DNA of 10,941 nucleotides from Desulfobacterales bacterium. GTDB taxonomy: Bacteria; Desulfobacterota; Desulfobulbia; Desulfobulbales; BM004. Shown here one piece after another: positions 1-6,684 of this stretch. Both the position numbers and the translations under genes were made by a program. The notes beneath the pieces are model-generated. The model had not been told where the DNA came from, searched no databases, and was given only the letters and a program-made list of their open reading frames with translations. The stretch's first letter is position 1; each line of letters begins with the position of its first letter. Location of the stretch: contig JAAXQI010000062.1 of assembly GCA_012974315.1 (NCBI GenBank), forward strand, positions 1 to 10,941, read 5' to 3'.

Positions 1-93
1 CCATATAGTACTGTCTCCGGATAAATTCCTTTCCATACCATCCAGTAAGTTGTCATATGAGCTTTGGTATCTGGTCATGCCTATTGCATTGTA

Positions 94-122
94 TTGACAG
101 AGTTTTTCCAGACCATTAAGAT
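94..122 (+). promoter_or_regulatory. sigma70-type promoter upstream of fbp
   Basis: A perfect -35 hexamer TTGACA lies at 94-99. After a 17-base spacer comes TAAGAT at 117-122, which matches 4 of 6 bases of the -10 consensus. Transcription would start near 129, leaving a leader of about 50 bases before the fbp start codon at 182. An SD-like AGAGG at 169-173 sits 8 bases before that ATG. The call rests on motif and spacing only. Confidence 0.5.
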
Positions 123-181
123 AAATTCAAATCGTCACTTAATCTACCTACCTGGTTTATCTCAAAAAAGAGGCACCATAT

Positions 182-1225
182 ATGCAAATAACCAACTCCT
201 TCGCTGACAATCAAAGCTACAGACTTGGCACCACCATTACCGAGCACCTGTTGCTCTGCCAGGATCAATGCCCCGATGCCTCCGGGCAATTTACCCGCCT
301 CTTAAGCGAGCTCATAATAAGTGCCAAGCTCATCTCCAGGGAGGTGAACAAGGCGGGTTTGGTGGATATCCTGGGGGGGACCGGTGATATCAATGTCCAG
401 GGTGAGAAGGTGCAGAAATTGGACGATTTTGCCAACCAGGCAATTATCTGGAGAATGGAACGGTCCGGCCTGCTCTGTGCCATGTCCTCGGAGGAGAATG
501 CTGATGTCATTGAAGTGCCGGACAACATGCCCAAGGGCGGTTATGTGATCGCTTTCGACCCCCTGGACGGTTCTTCCAATGTGGATGCCAATGCCAGTAT
601 CGGAACCATTTTCTCAATTCATCGCAAACTGGACAAAGAAGGTTGCGGTTCCATGGATAATTTCCTGCGCTACGGGTACGAACAGGTGGCTGCAGGCTAT
701 TTTCTTTACGGTTCAAGCACCATGCTGGTCTATACCGCCGGCAAAGGAGTCCACGGCTTTACCCTTGATCCCTCTGTAGGAGAGTTTCTCCTCTCGCACC
801 AGAATATCACCATGCCGGAACGGGGAAAGATCTACTCGATCAACGAAGGGTATACCGAATACTGGGATGAACGGACAAGGGCTGTAGTCAATTACTTCAA
901 ATCTTCTAAAAACGACCGTGGCAAACCGTATACCGCCCGATACATTGGTGCCATGGTGGCCGATTTCCATCGCAATCTCCTGTATGGCGGTATTTATATG
1001 TATCCGGCGGATAGCCAGGACCCGCACAAACCAAACGGCAAGCTCAGGCTTTTGTGCGAGGCGGCCCCCCTTGCATTCATAGCTGAACAGGCTGGCGGTG
1101 CGGCAACTGATGGTACACAGCGCATTCTTGACATCAAAGCAAAGGAACTGCATGAACGGGTCCCGCTTTATATCGGCTGTAAGGCTGATGTGGAAAAGGC
1201 CATGGAAATTCTGCAGGAAAAGTAA
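182..1225 (+). CDS. fbp: Fructose-1,6-bisphosphatase, class I
   Basis: This cytoplasmic enzyme hydrolyses fructose 1,6-bisphosphate to fructose 6-phosphate and phosphate, the committing step of gluconeogenesis. At 347 aa it has the usual class I length. The metal and phosphate signature FDPLDGSSNVD starts at residue 125, giving ligands D126 and D129. The acidic pair E104-E105 in SSEEN and the distal E293 in LCEAAPLAF complete the expected divalent-metal site. The substrate-binding stretch ARYIGAMVADFHRNLLYGG begins at residue 252. The ATG at 182 is preceded by AGAGG 8 bases upstream and by a good promoter. The DUF2721 gene follows after 30 bases and may be co-transcribed. AMP inhibition is known for many class I enzymes, but I cannot read it from this sequence. 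Family identification is very secure. Confidence 0.97.
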   Translation: MQITNSFADNQSYRLGTTITEHLLLCQDQCPDASGQFTRLLSELIISAKLISREVNKAGLVDILGGTGDINVQGEKVQKLDDFANQAIIWRMERSGLLCAMSSEENADVIEVPDNMPKGGYVIAFDPLDGSSNVDANASIGTIFSIHRKLDKEGCGSMDNFLRYGYEQVAAGYFLYGSSTMLVYTAGKGVHGFTLDPSVGEFLLSHQNITMPERGKIYSINEGYTEYWDERTRAVVNYFKSSKNDRGKPYTARYIGAMVADFHRNLLYGGIYMYPADSQDPHKPNGKLRLLCEAAPLAFIAEQAGGAATDGTQRILDIKAKELHERVPLYIGCKADVEKAMEILQEK

Positions 1226-1255
1226 TAACCACGCGCCGTTTTCCGGAAAACTGAC

Positions 1256-1651
1256 ATGGAAATATCATTCACTACACCCGCCCTGCTCTTCCCGGCCGTC
1301 TCTCTGCTGCTGGTCGCTTACACCAACAGGTTTCTGGCACTTGGCTCCCGAATTCGCACCCTGCATACACAGTATAAATCAACCCCTGATAATATCCTCA
1401 GCCGCCAGATCATCATCTTGAAAAAACGCGTGGTCCTTATCAGAAATATGCAGTTCCTTGGGGTGGCCAGTCTTTTTTTATGCGTCCTGTGCATGTTTCT
1501 GCTTTTTGGAGGAAAGATATTGCTTGCCAAGATAATCTTTGGTGCAAGCCTGCTTTTTATGCTGGGGTCTCTGACTATCTCGCTCCAGGAGATCCTGATT
1601 TCCATGCAGGCCCTCAACATTGAATTAAGCGACATGGAAAAAGAAATGTAA
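1256..1651 (+). CDS. DUF2721 family small integral membrane protein
   Basis: This is a 131 aa hydrophobic protein resembling the DUF2721 family, whose function I do not know. Three membrane helices are evident at about residues 8-28, 62-83 and 88-108. Between the first and second is a basic loop beginning NRFLALGSRIRTLH, with a second basic stretch (LKKRVVLIRN) just before helix 2. The C-terminus is short and acidic (ELSDMEKEM). The ATG at 1256 is 30 bases after the fbp stop. Only a weak SD-like GGAAA precedes it, so translation may be coupled to fbp, and the two probably form one transcription unit. The family call comes from the overall pattern (short protein, N-terminal helix followed by an R-x-R loop, two later helices) rather than from a catalytic motif. 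No enzymatic residues are recognisable. Confidence 0.8.
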   Translation: MEISFTTPALLFPAVSLLLVAYTNRFLALGSRIRTLHTQYKSTPDNILSRQIIILKKRVVLIRNMQFLGVASLFLCVLCMFLLFGGKILLAKIIFGASLLFMLGSLTISLQEILISMQALNIELSDMEKEM

Positions 1652-1740
1652 ACCGTATTTGCTTCATTCTCCCCTTAACAACCGAACTGCCGGATTACAA
1701 AAAAATTGTATGCACTCCGGTTCTATGGTACATATATTTA

Positions 1741-1746
1741 TATAAT
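1741..1746 (+). promoter_or_regulatory. possible -10 element upstream of hydrogenase small subunit
   Basis: An exact TATAAT lies 38 bases before the small-subunit ATG in an AT-rich leader (1725-1750). No convincing -35 hexamer sits 16-18 bases upstream, and no -24/-12 sigma54 pair with correct spacing was found in 1652-1784. If this is a promoter it probably depends on an activator. Confidence 0.25.
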
Positions 1747-1784
1747 CAGTTGCTTTTTCTCCATTCAACCATGGAGGGCTTCAC

Positions 1785-2750
1785 ATGCATAATCTTTTAT
1801 GGCTGCAGGGAGCAAGCTGTGGTGGCGACACCATCTCCTTCCTCAATTCCGAACAACCCTCAGCGCTTTCGTCCTTCGAAGTCTTGAACATCAACTTGCT
1901 CTGGCACCCATTTCTGAGCAGGGAACAGGGTGATGATGTTCTGAATATCTTTGAAGAAATCCTCTCCGGCAAAACCAAACTCGATATTCTTATTTTAGAG
2001 GGGGCAATCCCTAACGGTCCTAACAATTCCGGGAAATTCTTCATGTTCCATGGGAGACCATTCCGGGACTGGCTGGGCGATTTCTGCAAACATGCAGAAA
2101 TGATAATGTCTGTTGGTACCTGTGCAGCCTTCGGCGGTGTTGTTACCGGTCATGAAAATATCAACGAAATGAGCGGACTGCAGTTTCTTCACGACCAGAA
2201 GGGAGGTTTGCTTGGCAGTGAATTTGTTTCTAAAAACGGACTGCCGGTAGTCAACGTACCCGGCTGTCCGTCACATCCGGACTGGATTGTTGAAACCATG
2301 ACAGCTCTTCTGAAAGGCTGGCTGCACATGGACGACCTTGATGAATTTCATCGGCCAAAGGTGTTTTTCAGTAAGCTGGCCCATCATGGATGTCCCAGAA
2401 ATGAATACTATGAATTCAAGGCCTCAGCAGTCGGTTATTCCCAGCAGGGGTGTTTGTTTGAATTTCTCGGTTGCAAGGGAACCCTGTGTGAGTCTGATTG
2501 CAATGAAAGACTCTGGCTGGGCCGCACAGGAAGTTGCACCAGGGGCGGTTTTCCCTGTATTGCCTGCACTTCACCACTTTTTCCTGACAAGCAGCGGCCA
2601 TATTTCAGCACGAGAAAAATCGGGGATGTCCCTGTAACTCTTCCCCTGGATGTTCCCAAGGCCTGGTTCGTTGGAATCTCCGGCATGTCCAAACTGGCCT
2701 GCCCGGAGAGATTGAAAAAAAATGCTGTTTCTTTCAAGTGGATCAGCTGA
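1785..2750 (+). CDS. [NiFe] hydrogenase small subunit, regulatory (HupU/HoxB-like, group 2)
   Basis: This is the electron-transfer FeS subunit of a [NiFe] hydrogenase, 321 aa. The protein begins directly at WLQGASC, with no twin-arginine signal and no C-terminal membrane anchor. It is therefore a cytoplasmic group 2 enzyme (HupUV/HoxBC or cyanobacterial HupSL type). Proximal-cluster positions are C12, D15 (where Cys is usual), C113 (GTCAAFGG) and C161 (PGCPSHPDW). The distal cluster is H200, C203, C223 and C230. The medial cluster is C239, C251, C258 and C261 (PCIAC). C251 aligns with the Pro that gives a [3Fe-4S] cluster in standard uptake enzymes, so a [4Fe-4S] cluster is expected. GGAGG at 1773-1777, 7 bases before the ATG, fixes the start. 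The large subunit follows after 90 bases. A regulatory role is inferred from the partner's unprocessed C-terminus and the downstream kinase. A catalytic group 2a uptake enzyme is the main alternative. Confidence 0.93.
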   Translation: MHNLLWLQGASCGGDTISFLNSEQPSALSSFEVLNINLLWHPFLSREQGDDVLNIFEEILSGKTKLDILILEGAIPNGPNNSGKFFMFHGRPFRDWLGDFCKHAEMIMSVGTCAAFGGVVTGHENINEMSGLQFLHDQKGGLLGSEFVSKNGLPVVNVPGCPSHPDWIVETMTALLKGWLHMDDLDEFHRPKVFFSKLAHHGCPRNEYYEFKASAVGYSQQGCLFEFLGCKGTLCESDCNERLWLGRTGSCTRGGFPCIACTSPLFPDKQRPYFSTRKIGDVPVTLPLDVPKAWFVGISGMSKLACPERLKKNAVSFKWIS

Positions 2751-2840
2751 GGATATTCCAGGTATGCTGGCACGACAAATACAATTTAAATATTTTCATT
2801 TACTGTATTAAACGTAAAGAAAACATTCGGTGGAGATGAT

Positions 2841-4292
2841 ATGTCTAAACTGATTTCAATTGACCCCTTCAACAGGATCGAAGGTGATTTGCGAATTGAA
2901 CTTGAAATTGATGCCAACACGGTCATTTCTGCAAAGAGTTCCGGTATCATGTTCCGCGGTTTCGAACGGATAATGCCAGGCAGATCACCGATGGATGCAC
3001 TGGTGATAACTCCGCGCATCTGCGGTATCTGTAGTGGTTCCCACGGTGTTGCTGCTGCCAAGTGCCTGGCCCATGCACAGGGTGCAGAAATGCCTGAAAA
3101 TGGTTTTCACATGAAAAACCTTATCCTGGGCATAGAGGTGGTCATGAGCCACCTGAGCCACTATTATCTCCTCTTTGCTCCCGACCTGGCCAGCCCCCGT
3201 TATAAAAAATTAAGTGTTTATGAATCCGTGAATCAGCGCTTTACTGCCATGAGCGGTTCATCGGTCGTACTTGCCTTAAAGGCCAGGCAAAGCGCCCTGG
3301 AGATTATGGGGCTGGTGGGAGGCAAATGGCCAAACAGCCTGGCAATTCATCCTACCGGCACAACCTCAACCATGAATCTCAGCAGTTTAACGAGGACAAT
3401 AGGCATCCTGAAAGAATTCCGGGATTTCCTGGAAAAAAGATTCCTGGGCTGCCCCTTAAGCGAATGGCTTGATATCGACAGCTTTGATAAACTTTTAAAA
3501 TGGCGGAGCAAACCTCAGCATAGTGAAAGCGACCTTGGTCTTTTCCTTACAATGTGCCTTGAGGCTGGATTTGACAGAATAGGCAAAGGACCGAACAGGT
3601 ATATGAGTTACGGTGCCTATGATCTCCCGGATGGCTCCACCTGGCTGCCATCAGGTTATTTTGATGGCAGAACGCGCACCTTTGACCAGTCACTCATCAA
3701 AGAACATATAGGTGCATCCTTTTTCAGGGATGCTGTCGAAGCAAGACATCCAATGGATGGGGTGACTTCTCCGCTGGCTGACAAAACCGGGGCATACAGC
3801 TGGGCCAAGGCGCCCCGCTATGACGGTAGGACTGTTGAGGTTGGCCCCCTGGCAAGGATGATTATTGCTGATGACCCCTTGTTGACAGATATGATACGCC
3901 AGATGGACTCTTCAGTTATGACACGCATGTTTGCCAGGCTCCGTGAAATGTGCAGACTTACAAAAGAGATGTCCAACTGGCTTGAAAAGATTAATCCGAA
4001 TGAACCTTTTTATGCTGTGCCCTCCAGCAGATTCACAACTAATGGTATCGGCCTGACAGAAGCTGCACGTGGCAGCCTGGGACACTGGATGAAAATTTCC
4101 TCAAACCTGATTGACAACTACCAGGTTGTTACACCATCTGCCTGGAATATGTCGCCCAGGGATGAAAGCGGACAACCGGGACCTGTTGAACAGGCACTGA
4201 CTGGTGTAAGTGTCGCGGACACAAATGACCCTGTCGAGGTCAATCATATTATCCGTTCTTTTGATCCATGCATGTCCTGCACTGTCCACTGA
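2841..4292 (+). CDS. [NiFe] hydrogenase large subunit, regulatory (HupV/HoxC-like, group 2)
   Basis: This is the catalytic NiFe subunit, 483 aa, which activates H2 in the cytoplasm. The L1 motif RICGICSGSH gives C61 and C64. The C-terminal L2 motif DPCMSCTVH gives C477, C480 and H483. An upstream conserved block is WNMSPRDESG with PVEQALTG. The N-terminal motif reads RIEGD rather than RIEGH, as I recall for sensory group 2 proteins. The stop codon follows H483 immediately. Catalytic hydrogenases usually carry a C-terminal extension removed by an endopeptidase after nickel insertion, and its absence is a hallmark of regulatory hydrogenases. No hyp maturation or protease gene is in the window. 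The ATG at 2841 follows GTGGAGATGAT. The kinase starts 29 bases downstream, indicating one operon with the small subunit. The assignment as an H2 sensor is a strong inference, not proven. Confidence 0.93.
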   Translation: MSKLISIDPFNRIEGDLRIELEIDANTVISAKSSGIMFRGFERIMPGRSPMDALVITPRICGICSGSHGVAAAKCLAHAQGAEMPENGFHMKNLILGIEVVMSHLSHYYLLFAPDLASPRYKKLSVYESVNQRFTAMSGSSVVLALKARQSALEIMGLVGGKWPNSLAIHPTGTTSTMNLSSLTRTIGILKEFRDFLEKRFLGCPLSEWLDIDSFDKLLKWRSKPQHSESDLGLFLTMCLEAGFDRIGKGPNRYMSYGAYDLPDGSTWLPSGYFDGRTRTFDQSLIKEHIGASFFRDAVEARHPMDGVTSPLADKTGAYSWAKAPRYDGRTVEVGPLARMIIADDPLLTDMIRQMDSSVMTRMFARLREMCRLTKEMSNWLEKINPNEPFYAVPSSRFTTNGIGLTEAARGSLGHWMKISSNLIDNYQVVTPSAWNMSPRDESGQPGPVEQALTGVSVADTNDPVEVNHIIRSFDPCMSCTVH

Positions 4293-4321
4293 ATTAAGCT
4301 TATTGGAGCGGCTGCAATAAA

Positions 4322-6670
4322 ATGGAAAGTCCTCATACATTCTCCAACATACTTGCCGCTGGCTACAGGGAACCGGTAGTTATACTTTCCCGGGACCTCA
4401 AAGTTGTAGGCGCCAATGATACATTCCTGACTGAAAACGATCTCAACCTCGATGATATTCAGGGCAAAGCCTGCCACGAAGTTCTCAAGAGCTGCATGAG
4501 CTTCTGCAAGGAACAGACTGACGAATGTCCTGTGTACGAGGCCTTGTCTACAGGAAAGCCTGTCAGTGTTACGCATCAGGATGTCATGATCAACTCCGTT
4601 CCGCACCACTATAAGATTGATATCTATCCTGTAACGGGTGAAAAGAGCGAAGATAGCCATTTCCTTCATATAGCCAGAGATATTACCAACCGCATAGAAG
4701 AGGAACGGTTGAAAGACAACATGTGGATGGAAATATTAAACCGCATGGAACACCTCTATGCTGCCATGGTAGACGGCAATGAAAACATTGAACATATTCA
4801 GGGTGAGATTGACCAGCTCATTGAAATTGTTCCCCTCGCTGTGGTTGGCTGGGATACTCATGGGAGAATTACTCACTGGAATTCAACTGCGGAAATCATT
4901 TTCGGCCATTCTGCAAATGAAGTTTCAGGTAAACCCTTTGTAGAGTTTTTTGCCAGCGGCAAGTCCCAGAAAAAAATTTCTACAATTATGAATAATTTGA
5001 AAATGGGACAGGCTGAGGTGTACGACCTGGCAGAAAACCGGACAGCCTCAGGCCATATTATCTCCTGCGAATGGCACCATAGTGTTTATCAATACGACAA
5101 TAATGGCGACATGTCTGCCTGTCTGTCTCTGGGGCAGGATGTAACCGAGAGATTAGCCACGGAAAAAGAACTCGTAAAACTAGCAGGACAGTTTAAGGCA
5201 ATTCTTAATGCTACAGGCGATGCCCTTGTAGGCGTAAATAATCTCAGACGAATTATTCTTTGGAATCCGGCCGCAGAAAAACTTTTTGGCTGGCTTGCCA
5301 GCGAGGTTACCGGACGGGAAATAGAGATACTCTTCCCTGCTGATCTTCAAGAAAGCCAGACCGAGAAATTTCGTCAGTTTCTTGAAGACAAACAGCAGCA
5401 GAAGGGACACAAAACAACCTTTGCGACATCTGCCCTGCGGCGGGACTCCATAACTGTTCCCGTTGAGATAACCTTATCTTCCTCACTTATAGAGGATAAG
5501 CGTAACTGTTATGCGGTATTCCATGAGATCACTGAAAGAAAACGCACTGAAAAACTATTGATTCAGTCAGAAAAAATGCGCTCACTTGGGGAAATGGCCA
5601 GCGGTGTAGCCCATGATTTTAACAACTGCCTGACAATAATCCTGGGCAACATTAAACTGCTTAAAGAAACTGTTGGGGATAAGGGCGTTGCTGAGAAACT
5701 TGACGCCATAGAAAAAGCAGCCCGGCAGGGTACCGCGTCCATTGCCAGCTTGCAGGGATTCAGCCGTGGAACCGAGGATACTCACAAACAGACTGAACTC
5801 CTGGCCTTGAAACCCCTGATTGAAGAGGTCAAAAATCTTACCCGTTTCAGGTGGAAAGACCTCCCCCAGAAAGAAGGGTATACCATCGAGTTTACAACCG
5901 AGGTCGAAGATGCACCTGCTCTGCTTATCAATGGTCCTGATTTTAAGGAGATGCTGACTAATCTTATTTTTAATGCTGTTGATGCGATGCCTGCCGGGGG
6001 GCATATTCACCTCAGCATAAAACAGGAAGAGGACAAGGTTCTATTGGCGGTGCAGGACAACGGGAAGGGGTTGTCAAAAAAAGAGGCTTCACATATATTT
6101 GATTCTTATTTTACCACCAAAGGAAGAGGACATGCCGGCCTGGGATTGAGCATTGCCAAACGATTTGTTGAACGGTATGGCGGTTCGATAATGGCGGAGA
6201 GTGTCAAGGGAGCCGGCTCCACTTTTAAAATTGAGTTTCCCCTTCTTACAACCTCTGATCCGGGAAAACTGCTCCAGACAAAAACAAACACGCTGCCCTT
6301 ACACCTGCAAATACTTCTCATCGATGATGAACCCCTTGTCAGAACCCTGCTCAGGGAGGTGCTGGAACGGGTTGGCCATACAGTGACTGAGGCAAGTAAT
6401 GGCCAGGAAGGAGTGCGATGTTTCCGGAAAAACAATTTTGACCTTGTCATCACCGATCATGGCATGCCTGTAATGAACGGCCTGGATGCCGCCTTCCGCA
6501 TCAAGAAACAAAAACCTGCGACGCCGGTTATACTCATTACCGGTTGGCAGACGGAAACTGATGCAACTTTTCAAAAACCAAGCTCCATAGATGAGTTTAT
6601 CACCAAACCGTTTGATCTTGAAGAGCTCATTAAACTGGTCGAAAAATATGGGGCAAAAAATAGCATGTGA
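4322..6670 (+). CDS. PAS-PAS-PAS hybrid histidine kinase with C-terminal receiver (HoxJ/HupT-like role)
   Basis: This is a soluble hybrid sensor kinase, 782 aa, with no membrane segment. Domains: PAS1 about 10-122 with four cysteines (C51, C58, C62, C69); PAS2 about 162-280; PAS3 about 287-408; a HisKA domain with the H box around H431 (GVAHDFNN); and an HATPase domain with N box N547-N551, DNGKG at 579-583, the IFDSYFTTK block and GLGLS at 606-610. A receiver at about 662-777 has acidic pair D668-D669, phospho-acceptor D712 (TDHGMP), T740 and K762 (TKPF). All residues needed for autophosphorylation and phosphotransfer are present. It lies 29 bases after the hydrogenase large subunit; GGAG at 4305-4308 is somewhat far (13 bases) from the ATG, but no better start exists. 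Context suggests it receives the hydrogenase's signal, as HoxJ does from HoxBC. No separate DNA-binding regulator or Hpt protein is encoded nearby, so its output is unknown. Confidence 0.93.
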   Translation: MESPHTFSNILAAGYREPVVILSRDLKVVGANDTFLTENDLNLDDIQGKACHEVLKSCMSFCKEQTDECPVYEALSTGKPVSVTHQDVMINSVPHHYKIDIYPVTGEKSEDSHFLHIARDITNRIEEERLKDNMWMEILNRMEHLYAAMVDGNENIEHIQGEIDQLIEIVPLAVVGWDTHGRITHWNSTAEIIFGHSANEVSGKPFVEFFASGKSQKKISTIMNNLKMGQAEVYDLAENRTASGHIISCEWHHSVYQYDNNGDMSACLSLGQDVTERLATEKELVKLAGQFKAILNATGDALVGVNNLRRIILWNPAAEKLFGWLASEVTGREIEILFPADLQESQTEKFRQFLEDKQQQKGHKTTFATSALRRDSITVPVEITLSSSLIEDKRNCYAVFHEITERKRTEKLLIQSEKMRSLGEMASGVAHDFNNCLTIILGNIKLLKETVGDKGVAEKLDAIEKAARQGTASIASLQGFSRGTEDTHKQTELLALKPLIEEVKNLTRFRWKDLPQKEGYTIEFTTEVEDAPALLINGPDFKEMLTNLIFNAVDAMPAGGHIHLSIKQEEDKVLLAVQDNGKGLSKKEASHIFDSYFTTKGRGHAGLGLSIAKRFVERYGGSIMAESVKGAGSTFKIEFPLLTTSDPGKLLQTKTNTLPLHLQILLIDDEPLVRTLLREVLERVGHTVTEASNGQEGVRCFRKNNFDLVITDHGMPVMNGLDAAFRIKKQKPATPVILITGWQTETDATFQKPSSIDEFITKPFDLEELIKLVEKYGAKNSM

Positions 6671-6684
6671 TCAGTCATATTTCT

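Noticed and set aside
713..1153. Long minus-strand open frame opposite fbp (146 codons)
   Set aside because: It lies wholly within the well-supported fbp gene and shows no family features, so it is a shadow frame.
1726..1753. TGGTAC and TTGC upstream of the small subunit as a sigma54 promoter
   Set aside because: The GG and GC are 25 bases apart, far from the required spacing.
2768..2784. TGGCACG at 2768-2774 in the spacer before the large subunit as a sigma54 -24 element
   Set aside because: The matching -12 position reads ATACA instead of TTGCA, so the invariant GC is missing.
1785..4292. Calling the hydrogenase a membrane-bound respiratory uptake enzyme (group 1)
   Set aside because: The small subunit has no twin-arginine signal or C-terminal anchor, no cytochrome b gene follows, and the large subunit lacks the cleaved extension.
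5582..6010. Minus-strand open frame of 142 codons opposite the kinase core
   Set aside because: Fully inside the HisKA/HATPase region with conserved + strand motifs; no independent evidence of coding.
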